Positions 9,322-18,038 of a stretch of DNA of 64,000 bases are shown here, in pieces. The DNA comes from Comamonas thiooxydans. GTDB lineage: Bacteria; Pseudomonadota; Gammaproteobacteria; Burkholderiales; Burkholderiaceae_C. The stretch covers positions 310,001 through 374,000 of the forward strand of contig NZ_BBVD01000002.1 of assembly GCF_000964545.1 (NCBI RefSeq), given 5' to 3'. The notes under the pieces were generated by a model. It was not told where the DNA came from and did not search any database. It was given only the letters and a program-made list of their open reading frames with translations. Every line of letters begins with the position of its first letter. The stretch's first letter is position 1. The position numbers were made by a program, and so were the translations under genes.

Positions 9322-10524
9322 ATGCAAGCACTAAAACAGGGCGCGGATGCCCTGTTCATTCTGATGGGCGCCGTCATGGTCCTGGCCATGCACGCCGGTT
9401 TCGCCTTCCTGGAACTGGGCACCGTGCGCCGCAAGAACCAGGTCAATGCCCTGGTCAAGATCCTGGTCGACTTCTCGGTCTCCACCGTGGTCTATTTCGC
9501 TCTCGGCTATGGCGTGGCCTACGGCACGCACTTTTTCGTGGGTGCCGAGCAGCTGACGGCACTCAACGGCTATGGCCTGGTCAAGTTCTTCTTTCTGCTG
9601 ACCTTTGCCGCCGCCATTCCCGCCATCATCTCGGGCGGCATTGCCGAACGCGCCAAGTTCTGGCCCCAGCTGATCGCCACGGCCATGATCGTGGGCCTGA
9701 TCTACCCCTTCTTCGAGGGCATTGCCTGGAACCAGCATTTCGGCGTGCAGGCCTGGATCAAGGCGCTGACCGGCGCCGAGTTCCACGACTTTGCCGGCAG
9801 CGTGGTGGTCCATGCCGTGGGCGGCTGGATCGCTCTTGGCGCCGTGCTGCTGCTGGGTCCGCGCAGCAATCGCTACCGCCAAGGCGGAGCGATCGCCGCC
9901 ACGCCCCCCTCCAGCATTCCCTTCCTGGCTCTGGGCGCCTGGATTCTGATCGTGGGCTGGTTCGGCTTCAATGTGATGAGTGCCCAGAGTCTGGACAAGA
10001 TCTCCGGTCTGGTCGCCGTGAACTCGCTGATGGCCATGGTCGGCGGCACGCTGGCCGCCCTGGCGGTGGGCAAAAACGACCCGGGCTTTGTGCACAACGG
10101 CCCGCTGGCCGGTCTGGTCGCCGTCTGCGCGGGCTCGGATCTGATGCACCCTCTGGGGGCACTGGTCGTGGGGGCTGCCGCCGGCGCCATCTTTGTCTTC
10201 ATGTTCACGCTGACGCAGAACAAATGGAAGATCGACGATGTGCTTGGCGTGTGGCCGCTGCACGGTCTGTGCGGCGCCTGGGGCGGCATTGCAGCCGGCA
10301 TCTTCGGCACGCAAGCGCTGGGCGGGCTTGGCGGCGTGCATCCGCTGGCCCAGCTCATAGGCACGCTGATGGGCGTGGCCTGGGCAGCGCTCGGCGGCCT
10401 GCTGGTCTACGGCCTGCTCAAGAAAACCATGGGGCTGCGCCTGAGCCAGGAACAGGAATTCGACGGCGCCGATCTGTCCATACACCATATCAGTGCCACG
10501 CCCGAGCGCGAAGCCAACTGGTGA
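9322..10524 (+). CDS. amtB: Ammonium transporter (Amt/MEP family)
   Basis: A 400-residue, 11-helix channel that takes up ammonium. The two pore histidines are seen in DFAGSVVVHAVGG (about 160) and VWPLHGLCGAWGG (about 313). RRKNQVNALVKILVDF follows the first helix. The C-terminal tail is short (LRLSQEQEFDGADLSIHHISA), typical of PII-responsive forms. Unlike most proteobacteria, no glnK (PII) gene sits beside it: gspF is upstream and a nucleotidase downstream. Nitrogen control through RpoN/NtrC is implied by the sigma-54 element at 9233. Confidence 0.93.
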   Translation: MQALKQGADALFILMGAVMVLAMHAGFAFLELGTVRRKNQVNALVKILVDFSVSTVVYFALGYGVAYGTHFFVGAEQLTALNGYGLVKFFFLLTFAAAIPAIISGGIAERAKFWPQLIATAMIVGLIYPFFEGIAWNQHFGVQAWIKALTGAEFHDFAGSVVVHAVGGWIALGAVLLLGPRSNRYRQGGAIAATPPSSIPFLALGAWILIVGWFGFNVMSAQSLDKISGLVAVNSLMAMVGGTLAALAVGKNDPGFVHNGPLAGLVAVCAGSDLMHPLGALVVGAAAGAIFVFMFTLTQNKWKIDDVLGVWPLHGLCGAWGGIAAGIFGTQALGGLGGVHPLAQLIGTLMGVAWAALGGLLVYGLLKKTMGLRLSQEQEFDGADLSIHHISATPEREANW

Positions 10525-10585
10525 GGGCGCGGCGGCCTGCGTATCATCGGAGCTTGTCTGCACATCCGCCCAAAGCCGTACCGCC

Positions 10586-11503
10586 ATGGCCATGACCCTG
10601 AACGACAAGCTCGTCGTCGCCATCTCCTCGCGAGCCCTGTTCGATTTCGAGGAGGAAAACCGCCTCTTCGAGGACAGCGACCCGGCGACCTATCTGCGCC
10701 TGCAGCGCGAGCGGCTGAACGTGCCTGCCGCACCGGGCGTTGCCTTCTCGCTGGTCAAGAAGCTGCTGGCCTTCAACACCGAGGCACAGCAGCATGTGGA
10801 GGTGGTGCTGCTCTCGCGCAACGACCCCGTCAGCGGCATGCGCGTCTTCCGCTCGGCCCAGGCCCACGGCCTGCACTCCATACAGCGCGGCGTATTCACC
10901 CAGGGGCGCGACCCCTTCGGTTATCTGCGCCCGCTGGGAGCCCAGCTGTTTCTCTCGGCGAATGCCGATGACGTGACCCAGGCACTGCAGCTGGGCTACC
11001 CGGCCGCCCATGTGTTCACCGACTCCATGCGCGCCAGCAGCAGCCATCCGCGCGAAGTGCGCATCGCTTTCGACGGCGATGCCGTGCTGTTTTCCGACGA
11101 GGCCGAGCGCATCTTCCAGGCCCAGGGCCTGGAGGCTTTCCAGCAGCATGAGCTGGAGAAAGCCGCCCAGCCGCTGCCTGAAGGCCCGTTCAAGCCGCTG
11201 CTGGCCGCCCTGCACCGGCTGCAGCAGGCCGATGTGGCCGGCATGCGCGTGCGCACGGCCCTGGTCACGGCGCGCAGCGCCCCGGCCCATGAGCGCGCGC
11301 TCAATACGCTGATGGACTGGAAGATCGATGTCGATGAAGCCATGTTCCTCGGCGGACTGGCCAAGGGCGGGTTTCTGCGCGAGTTCGAGCCCGATTTCTT
11401 CTTCGACGACCAGACCGGCCATGTGCGCAATGCGGCCGGGCATGTTCCTTCGGGCCATGTACGCAGCGGCATTGCCCATGACAAGGCGGCGCTGCCTACG
11501 TAA
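10586..11503 (+). CDS. 5'-nucleotidase (cytosolic, PF06189 type)
   Basis: A 305-residue protein of the cytosolic 5'-nucleotidase family. It begins LNDKLVVAISSRALFDFEEEN, with the acidic pair in the FDFEEEN region and later FDGDAVLFSDEAERIF, the HAD-like phosphatase aspartates; VEVVLLSRNDP supplies another conserved segment. It should dephosphorylate nucleoside monophosphates. The ATG at 10586 (MAMTLNDK) is preferred; the in-frame extension upstream overlaps the end of amtB and looks non-coding. It starts 61 bases after amtB and may be co-transcribed. Confidence 0.85.
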   Translation: MAMTLNDKLVVAISSRALFDFEEENRLFEDSDPATYLRLQRERLNVPAAPGVAFSLVKKLLAFNTEAQQHVEVVLLSRNDPVSGMRVFRSAQAHGLHSIQRGVFTQGRDPFGYLRPLGAQLFLSANADDVTQALQLGYPAAHVFTDSMRASSSHPREVRIAFDGDAVLFSDEAERIFQAQGLEAFQQHELEKAAQPLPEGPFKPLLAALHRLQQADVAGMRVRTALVTARSAPAHERALNTLMDWKIDVDEAMFLGGLAKGGFLREFEPDFFFDDQTGHVRNAAGHVPSGHVRSGIAHDKAALPT

Positions 11504-11595
11504 AGCTTGGCAAAGTCCGGCAAGCGAATGCAAAACTTTGAAAGTGCGGCGGGACAGTGCTTGAGAATGCCGTCATGGCCCTCATCTGTACCGCT

Positions 11596-12042
11596 ATGTC
11601 AAAAGCCAAGAACCACCCCATCGTCGCGCGAAGCAGCTCGGTCATGAAGACCGCCATGGGCGTGCTGCTGACCAGCGCCGTGCTGCTGCTGCCCACGGTG
11701 CGCGCCGAGGAAACTGCCGGCGACAAGATGGCGGAAAGACAGGGAACCCAGCTCTCCAAGGGCGAGATCAAGGCCCAGCAGCAGTTCAAGATGCTGGACT
11801 TCAACCAGGATGGCAAGCTCAGCCGCAAGGAAGTGGCCATCATCCCCAAGCTGGCCGCCGCCTTTGACGAAACCGACACCAACAAGGACGGCTTCGTCAC
11901 CTATGAGGAAGTGCGCGCCTTTGCCGTCAAATACCGTGCAGCGCGTGAAAAGGCCAAGGCCGCGGAAGCCGTGGCAGCTGCATCAGCCAAGGACGATGCT
12001 CACAAATCAGAAGCTGACAGCGCTGATCCTGAAAGCAAATAA
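11596..12042 (+). CDS. EF-hand calcium-binding exported protein
   Basis: A 148-residue protein with a hydrophobic N-terminal export signal (MGVLLTSAVLLLPTVRAEE) and two EF-hand loops, DFNQDGKLSRKE and DTNKDGFVTYEE, with Asp/Asn at loop positions 1, 3, 5 and Glu at 12. It should bind Ca2+ in the periplasm. The C-terminus is Ala/Lys-rich. Start choice is uncertain: ATG at 11596 or at 11644, the latter giving a cleaner signal peptide. A dispersed palindrome follows the stop. Confidence 0.72.
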   Translation: MSKAKNHPIVARSSSVMKTAMGVLLTSAVLLLPTVRAEETAGDKMAERQGTQLSKGEIKAQQQFKMLDFNQDGKLSRKEVAIIPKLAAAFDETDTNKDGFVTYEEVRAFAVKYRAAREKAKAAEAVAAASAKDDAHKSEADSADPESK

Positions 12043-12051
12043 GATATAAAA

Positions 12052-12096
12052 ATAGCTGAAGCGCTTGAATATCAAGCGCAATCAGCTCTCAAAATA
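12052..12096. repeat. Dispersed short palindrome (best copy)
   Basis: AGCTGA-A-GCGCTTGA and TCAAGCGC-A-A-TCAGCT form a near-perfect hairpin (12054-12087) embedded in A/T-rich flanks. It lies just past the EF-hand gene and shares the ATAGCTG...GCGC...AAGCGC pattern with copies at 17970, 26069 and others. Confidence 0.65.
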
Positions 12097-12107
12097 AAAG
12101 CAATCGC

Positions 12108-12545
12108 TTACTTGGCGTTGCCGCTGCGCTTTATCCGGGGCTCGGAATAAGTCAACGGCTCATTGCGCGCCGTCTGCTTGCTCTGCAGCAGATCTTCCGA
12201 CTTGCTGGTTTCCTGCGCCTGCTCCACCGCCTGGGCACTGGCGCGCCACATGGACTGGATGAACTCGATCAGCTGCTTGGAGATCGGCTCCTTGGGTGGC
12301 TCCTCGACCTCCTCCTTTTGCTTGACCTCCTCGGCCAGCGTCCAGTCTCGGTTCTCGGTATCGGGAGCCGAGGGCTTCTCGGGCTCGCGCACCGTGCGGC
12401 CCTCGCCGATCTTGTCCACCGACTCCGTCGCATTCACCGCATTCACGGGGCGCACCGGCGCGGCGCCAGAGGCGCCTGTGGAATACAAATCCGCACCCTG
12501 GGTACGCCAGGGCGTCTGTGTCCGGTCTAGAGGTGGAATTTGCAT
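12108..12545 (-). CDS. Hypothetical protein, acidic and proline-rich
   Basis: A 145-residue soluble protein with no signal peptide or membrane segment. It has a low-complexity central part (EEVKQKEEVEEPPKEP) and one likely amphipathic helix (SKQLIEFIQSMWRASAQAVEQ). The C-terminus is basic (IKRSGNAK). I do not recognise a family. It is convergent with the EF-hand gene and on the same strand as the cyanophycin-linked DUF1854 gene, from which the terminator at 12698 separates it. Confidence 0.6.
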   Translation of the reverse strand: MQIPPLDRTQTPWRTQGADLYSTGASGAAPVRPVNAVNATESVDKIGEGRTVREPEKPSAPDTENRDWTLAEEVKQKEEVEEPPKEPISKQLIEFIQSMWRASAQAVEQAQETSKSEDLLQSKQTARNEPLTYSEPRIKRSGNAK

Positions 12546-12697
12546 GGCTTGGCCCTCGGCAGTAAAAAGGTGCAGGCGGAAAATCAGCTATCTCGCCCTG
12601 TTATCGGCCACGCTTGAGAAAACTGTAGGATTATTTTCAATCCTATTTTGATAGCTATTAGTCTATATATATCAAGCACCACTGCGCAATTTGATAC

Positions 12698-12729
12698 AAA
12701 AAAGGGCCTCGCGATTATGCGAAGCCCTT
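12698..12729 (-). terminator. Intrinsic terminator after the DUF1854 gene
   Basis: Read on the minus strand, AAGGGC-TT-CGC and GCG-AG-GCCCTT form a stem over a five-base loop, followed by six T. It lies 22 bases after the stop at 12751. Confidence 0.8.
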
Positions 12730-12750
12730 GAAATAGTCGCGCTGCGCAGC

Positions 12751-13242
12751 TTACAGAAAGCGCTCCAGCAGCTTGCGCGAATGCCTGTCCAGCTTGCTGC
12801 TGTCGGGAATCCGATATTGCACGCCATCCTGGCCCGTGATCTGCAGTCGGGTGCGCCCGGCCAGCTTGCGGATGTCTTCCTCGGCCTTGAGCACCATCTG
12901 CGTCAGACCGCGATCCGTCTGCAGCTCCCAGGTGCTGGGGGTGGAGAAACTCGAGACCTTGAGAATGCGCTCTATGGTCGGCACAAACTCCCGCACTGCC
13001 AGGTCCTGCTCGATCAGCTGACGATGCTCGGGCTGCAGGTCTGCCATGCGGGCCACCCACAGCGCTTCCTTGCCATCGGAGGCGATCAGCGACAGCCCTT
13101 CGGCAGGCGCGGCAATCGGAAATGCACGCACGGGAACGACGGCTTCGTAGACCAGGCCGTTGCCCAGGGTCAGCACCAGACGGCCATGGGCGTTGCGCTC
13201 CAGCTGCATGCCGCTCAGATTGGATTGGGGAGCTTCGATCAT
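12751..13242 (-). CDS. DUF1854 protein of the cyanophycin locus
   Basis: A 163-residue protein of the DUF1854 family, which I know as a regular companion of cyanophycin genes in betaproteobacteria. It has no signal peptide and no catalytic motif that I can see; the C-terminal half (FSTPSTWELQTDRGLTQ ... IRKLAGRTRLQITGQDGVQY) looks like an all-beta fold. Its ATG overlaps the stop of the ABC transporter gene by four bases (ATGA), so the two are translationally coupled. Function is unknown. Confidence 0.82.
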   Translation of the reverse strand: MIEAPQSNLSGMQLERNAHGRLVLTLGNGLVYEAVVPVRAFPIAAPAEGLSLIASDGKEALWVARMADLQPEHRQLIEQDLAVREFVPTIERILKVSSFSTPSTWELQTDRGLTQMVLKAEEDIRKLAGRTRLQITGQDGVQYRIPDSSKLDRHSRKLLERFL

Positions 13243-15536
13243 TGTGTTTCCTTGGTCTGCAGCTTGAGGCCGGCCGCTTGCGCATCCTCTTCGGCACGAC
13301 GTGCCTGCGCGTCGTACAGGCGGAAGTAATGGCCCTTGAGATCCATCAGCTCGTCGTGCGGGCCGACTTCGACGATCTCGCCACGATCCATGACCACCAG
13401 ACGGTCGGCCTTGCGCAAGGTGGACAGGCGGTGGGCAATGGCGATCGTGGTGCGCCCCTGGACCAGATTGTCCAGCGCCTTCTGGATCTCCTTTTCGGTC
13501 TCGGTATCCACGGCCGAGGTGGCTTCGTCGAGGATCAGGATGCGCGGATCGATCAGCAGCGCACGCGCGATGGAGATACGCTGGCGCTCGCCACCCGACA
13601 GGCCCTGGCCGCGCTCGCCGACCAGGGAGTCATAGCCGTGGGGCAGGCGCAGGATGAACTCGTGGGCATGGGCGGCACGCGCCGCGGCCACGATTTCCTC
13701 GCGCGTGGCATCGGGCTTGCCGTAGGCGATGTTCTCGGCGATCGTGCCGAAGAACAGGAAGGGCTCCTGCAGCACCAGGCCGATATTGCTGCGGTAGTCG
13801 GACACGGACATGCGGCGCACGTCCACGCCGTCGAGCTGGATGGAGCCCTCGGAGACGTCATAGAAACGGCAGATCAGGTTGACCAGGGTGCTCTTGCCCG
13901 AGCCGCTGTGGCCGACCAGTCCGATCATCTCGCCGGGCTTGATCTCCAGGTTCAGATGCTTGATGACGGCACGGCTGCCGTAGCGAAAGCCCACATCCTC
14001 CATGGTGATGGCACCCTTGGCCTTGCCGGGCAGCTTCACGGGGTTGCTGGGCTCGGGCACATTGCTGACATGGTCGAGGATGTCGAAGATGCGCTTGGCA
14101 CCGGCCGCCGCCTTCTGCGTGACCGAGACAATGCGGCTCATCGAATCCAGGCGGGTATAGAAACGGCCGATATAGGCGATGAAGGCGGTCAGCACACCGA
14201 CCGTGATGGAGCCGCCGGCCACCAGATAGATGCCGAAGCCCCAGACCACCAGAATGCCGACCTCGGTCAGCAGCGTTACCGTGGGGGTGAACAGCGACCA
14301 GGTCTTGTTGACCTTGTCGTTGGCCTGCAGATTGATCAGATTGGCGTCGGCAAAGCGGTCGGCTTCACGCTTTTCCTGTGCGAAGGCCTTGACCACGCGG
14401 ATACCGGGAATGGTGTCGGCCAGCACATTGGTCACCTCGGACCAGACGCGGTCTATCTTCTCGAAGCCCGTGCGCAGACGGTCGCGCACGGTATGGATCA
14501 TCCAGGCGATGAAGGGCAGCGGCACCAGCGTGACCAGCGCCAGCCAGGGGTTGATGGAGAACAGGATGGCCGATGTCATCACGATCATCAGCACATCGGT
14601 TGCAAAATCAAGTGCGTTGAGCGACAGAAACAGATTGATGCGATCGGTTTCGGCACCGATACGCGCCATCAGATCCCCCGTGCGCTTGCTGCCGTAGTAG
14701 TCCACCGACAGGTTCAGCAAGTGGTTGTAGGTGGTGGTGCGCAGATTGGAGCCTATGCGCTCGGACACCTTGGCCAGCACGAAAGTACGTGCCCAGCCCA
14801 ATGCCCAGGCCAGCAGCGCCGACAGCAGCAGCATGCCCAGATAGAAGAAAACCAGATCCCGGTCGATTTTTTCACCGTTCTGGAACGGAATCAGGATCTT
14901 GTCCATCAGCGGGATGGTCAGATAAGGCGCCACCAACTGGGCCGCCGTGGTGGCCAGGGTCAGCAAGAAGCCCAGCAGCAGCTGGCCCTGATAGGGTTTG
15001 GCAAAACGCCACAGGCGCAGCAGCACCCAGGTGGAGGTCTGGGGCGCCTGCTGGCGTGCGCAGGCCGGGCATTCCTCGGTATCGGGCGGCAGCACCGAGT
15101 GGCAGACCGGGCAATGCGGGACATCCTCATCGCTGACCGCGCTATAGGCCTCCTGACGGGCGATGCGCTCGCGCTGGCGGTCGAACTGCTGCATCAGCTG
15201 CAGCATGGAGGTCTGATGCTTCAGCGTGATCAGCCACTGTGCAAGACGCGCGCTCCTGTCATGCAGTTCCAGGTTGCCCACACCGCCATGATCCTGCAGG
15301 CGCAGGCTTTGATCTACCGCCAGGGCCCATTCACGCCACTGCTGGGTCTTGGGATCGCAGGCCAGCAGACGCTCCTGGGTCAGGGCCAGCAGGCCGCTGC
15401 CGAACTGCAAATCCGCACTCAGGTCAACCGGGACGACGGCTAATACGTTTTCATGTTCAGCGAGTCTTGCTCGCAGCTCGCCCCCCAGGGGGCCGGCAAA
15501 GACTGCCGAGGCGTCCACAGTATGGTGATGTTGCAT
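13239..15536 (-). CDS. ABC exporter-type transporter of the cyanophycin locus
   Basis: A 765-residue half-transporter with permease and ATPase fused. Before the membrane domain is an unusual 165-residue soluble part containing a zinc ribbon: Cys142, Cys145, Cys156 and Cys159 (CPVC/CPAC). The six-helix region spans about 175-470. The ATPase has Walker A GHSGSGKST (about 541), signature LSGGERQRISIARAL and Walker B ILILDEATSAVD. It is divergent from the two synthetase genes, so the four genes probably form one module; the cargo is unknown. Confidence 0.85.
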   Translation of the reverse strand: MQHHHTVDASAVFAGPLGGELRARLAEHENVLAVVPVDLSADLQFGSGLLALTQERLLACDPKTQQWREWALAVDQSLRLQDHGGVGNLELHDRSARLAQWLITLKHQTSMLQLMQQFDRQRERIARQEAYSAVSDEDVPHCPVCHSVLPPDTEECPACARQQAPQTSTWVLLRLWRFAKPYQGQLLLGFLLTLATTAAQLVAPYLTIPLMDKILIPFQNGEKIDRDLVFFYLGMLLLSALLAWALGWARTFVLAKVSERIGSNLRTTTYNHLLNLSVDYYGSKRTGDLMARIGAETDRINLFLSLNALDFATDVLMIVMTSAILFSINPWLALVTLVPLPFIAWMIHTVRDRLRTGFEKIDRVWSEVTNVLADTIPGIRVVKAFAQEKREADRFADANLINLQANDKVNKTWSLFTPTVTLLTEVGILVVWGFGIYLVAGGSITVGVLTAFIAYIGRFYTRLDSMSRIVSVTQKAAAGAKRIFDILDHVSNVPEPSNPVKLPGKAKGAITMEDVGFRYGSRAVIKHLNLEIKPGEMIGLVGHSGSGKSTLVNLICRFYDVSEGSIQLDGVDVRRMSVSDYRSNIGLVLQEPFLFFGTIAENIAYGKPDATREEIVAAARAAHAHEFILRLPHGYDSLVGERGQGLSGGERQRISIARALLIDPRILILDEATSAVDTETEKEIQKALDNLVQGRTTIAIAHRLSTLRKADRLVVMDRGEIVEVGPHDELMDLKGHYFRLYDAQARRAEEDAQAAGLKLQTKETQ

Positions 15537-15761
15537 GTTGAGTTATTTTTCTCCGCCGATGGCGGCTCCAAGAGTCATGCGGGCAACCGCATCGGCATGG
15601 TGAATATGGCTGCGCCTGACGTCCGATATATCCTGGTTAACGCGCGAACCTGCATTTAGGCTGACAAGCTTCACAATGCAGATTCTGGGCGCACAATGCC
15701 AACCTATCAGGGGCAGGAGTTTAAGAAAACCTGCTCTCCTCATTCCTATCCGCTGATCAAC

Positions 15762-17942
15762 ATGGCGAAATTCAACGACATCCAACTCTTGCGCACAACT
15801 TTCCTGCGTGGCCCCAGTGTCTGGACCTACCGCCCGGTACTGGAGGTCTGGCTGGATCTGGGAGAGCTGGAAGACTATCCGTCCAACAAGATTCCCGGCC
15901 TCAACGAGCGCCTGACCAGCTGGCTGCCCGACCTGATCGAGCACACCTGTGGCGTCGGCGAGCGCGGTGGCTTCATCCAGCGCCTGGAAGGCGGCACCTG
16001 GATGGGTCATGTGATGGAGCATGTAATCATCGAGCTGCTGAACCTGGCCGGCATGCCCGCCGAGTTCGGTCAGACCCGCGAAATTTCCAGGCGCGGCGTG
16101 TACCGCATGGTGTTCCGCTGCCCCGAAGAGGCCGTGGCCCGCGTGGCGCTGGAATATGGGCACAAGCTGCTGATGGCGGCCATCAATGACGAGCCGTTCG
16201 ACCTCAAGCCCGCCGTGCATGCCATCAAGACGGCCATCAACGACCGCTACCTGGGCCCCTCGACAGGCTGCATCGTCGATGCCGCCAGCGAGCGCCGCAT
16301 CCCCCATATCCGCCTCAACGACGGCAACCTGGTGCAGCTGGGTTATGGCGCGGCACAGCGCCGCATCTGGACCGCAGAGTCCGACCAGACCAGCGCCATC
16401 GCCGAAGGCATTGCCCAGGACAAGGACTTCACCAAGCGCCTGCTGGCCGCCTGCGGCGTGCCCGTGCCAGAAGGCCAGATCGTGGCATCGCCCGAAGAAG
16501 CCTGGGAAGTGGCGCAGGACATCGGCTTTCCCGTGACCGTCAAGCCCTCGGACGGCAACCATGCCCGTGGCGTGACCCTGGAGCTGTCCAAGGAAGCGGA
16601 CATCAAGGCCGCGTTTGCACTGGCCCAGCCCGAAGGCTCGGACGTGATCGTCGAAAAATTCATCGACGGCGTGGAGCACCGCCTGCTGGTCGTGGGCGGC
16701 AAGGTGGTGGCAGCGACCAAGGGCGAGACGGTTTCCGTCTACGGCAATGGCAATGCCACGCTGCGCGAGCTGGTGGAAGTGCTGAACCAGGACCCGCGCC
16801 GCGGCCCCGAGCAGGAATACCCGCTGGACTGGATCAATCTGGAAGCCGGCGCCGTCAAGCTGGAACTCAATCGCCAGCATGTGACGCCCGACAGCGTGAT
16901 TCCCCAGGGTCAGGGCGTGCTGCTGCAGCGCAACGGCAATATGGCCATCGACTGCCTGGACGATGTACACCCCGACGTGGCTTACTACGCCGTGCTGGCC
17001 GCCAAGATCGTTGGCCTCGACATTGCCGGCATGGACATGATCCTCAAGGATGTCTCCAAGCCCATGCAGGGCCAGGGAGCGATTCTGGAAGTCAACGCCG
17101 GCCCCGGCCTGTTGATGCACCTCAAGCCCACCAGCGGCGCACCGCGTCCTGTGGGCATGGCGATTGCCGACCATCTCTTCCCCCGCGAAGACGGTGCCGG
17201 CGCCGGTCGCATTCCCGTGGTCGGCATTGTGGGCACACGCAACAACGCCTTCATTTCGCGCCTGGTCGGCTGGCTGCTGCAGCTGTCGGGCAAGCTGACC
17301 GGCGTGGCCAGCAGCGAAGGCATGTTCCTCGCCAATCGCCATACGCAAAAGACCAATACCGCCAACTGGGCCGGAGCCCATCGTCTGCTGACCAACCGTC
17401 TGGCCGAAGCCGCCGTCATCCAGACCACGGCCCGTTCCATTCTGGAAGAAGGCCTGGCCTATGACCGCTGCCTGGTCGGCGTGGTCACCGACATGGACGG
17501 CTACGAGCAACTGGCCGATCACGATGTGCTGGAGCCCGGCCAGATGCGCCGCGTGATGCGCACCCAGATCGACGTGGTGCTGGACGAAGGCGCGGGCGTG
17601 CTCAACGCCGACCTGCCCGAAGTGGCCGATCTGGCCGAGCTCTGCGACGGCGAAGTCATTCTGTACGCCACCGGCGCCGACAATGAATTTGTCGCCGCCC
17701 ACCGCGCCAACACCGAAGCCCGTCATGAAGGTGGCCGCGCCGTCTTCCTCAAGGGCAATAACGTGGTGCTGGCCACAGGCACGCAGGAGCGTGTGCTGGG
17801 CACGCTGGAAGCGCTGTCGCTGGCAGGCGGCAAACGCCCCGACACCAGCGCGCTGCTGGCTGCGATTGCCTCCGCCTGGGCGCTGGACATCACGCCCGAG
17901 CTGATCGGCGCCGGCATCAAGACCTTTGAATACCAGGCTTGA
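15762..17942 (+). CDS. cphA': CphA-like cyanophycin synthetase with degenerate Mur-ligase part
   Basis: A 726-residue homologue of cyanophycin synthetase. The N-domain and the ATP-grasp domain (PSTGCIVDAASERRIPHI; VTVKPSDGNHARG; LEVNAGPGLLMHL) look intact. The third part does not: where CphA has GTNGKTT, this protein reads GTRNNAF (about 491-497), losing the P-loop lysine, and it ends about 140 residues early. The Mur-ligase half normally adds Arg to the polymer, so this protein may only ligate pre-made beta-Asp-Arg, as the cyanobacterial CphA2 does, or may serve as a partner subunit. The start is the ATG at 15762; the in-frame upstream ATG at 15696 adds a non-conserved 22 residues. Confidence 0.82.
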   Translation: MAKFNDIQLLRTTFLRGPSVWTYRPVLEVWLDLGELEDYPSNKIPGLNERLTSWLPDLIEHTCGVGERGGFIQRLEGGTWMGHVMEHVIIELLNLAGMPAEFGQTREISRRGVYRMVFRCPEEAVARVALEYGHKLLMAAINDEPFDLKPAVHAIKTAINDRYLGPSTGCIVDAASERRIPHIRLNDGNLVQLGYGAAQRRIWTAESDQTSAIAEGIAQDKDFTKRLLAACGVPVPEGQIVASPEEAWEVAQDIGFPVTVKPSDGNHARGVTLELSKEADIKAAFALAQPEGSDVIVEKFIDGVEHRLLVVGGKVVAATKGETVSVYGNGNATLRELVEVLNQDPRRGPEQEYPLDWINLEAGAVKLELNRQHVTPDSVIPQGQGVLLQRNGNMAIDCLDDVHPDVAYYAVLAAKIVGLDIAGMDMILKDVSKPMQGQGAILEVNAGPGLLMHLKPTSGAPRPVGMAIADHLFPREDGAGAGRIPVVGIVGTRNNAFISRLVGWLLQLSGKLTGVASSEGMFLANRHTQKTNTANWAGAHRLLTNRLAEAAVIQTTARSILEEGLAYDRCLVGVVTDMDGYEQLADHDVLEPGQMRRVMRTQIDVVLDEGAGVLNADLPEVADLAELCDGEVILYATGADNEFVAAHRANTEARHEGGRAVFLKGNNVVLATGTQERVLGTLEALSLAGGKRPDTSALLAAIASAWALDITPELIGAGIKTFEYQA

Positions 17943-17969
17943 TTGCCCCATAAAACGCTTCAACAGATA

Positions 17970-18000
17970 TAGCTGCTGACGCTTTCCTCACAAGCGTCAG
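17970..18000. repeat. Dispersed short palindrome between the two cphA genes
   Basis: TATAGCTG is followed by a perfect 9-bp stem CTGACGCTT/AAGCGTCAG with a 7-base loop (17976-18000). It sits within the 96-base gap of the presumed operon, where it could affect RNA stability. Confidence 0.6.
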
Positions 18001-18038
18001 ACCAAGAAAAAGCTTGAAATCCAGCTGAAAGAAACACT

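Noticed and set aside
13122..15443. Long plus-strand open frame opposite the ABC transporter
   Set aside because: Runs antisense through a clear ABC protein and has His/Gln/Gly-rich low-complexity translation, the usual shadow in high-GC coding DNA. Similar antisense frames at 17997-20762, 9331-10623 and 39117-41834 were dropped for the same reason.
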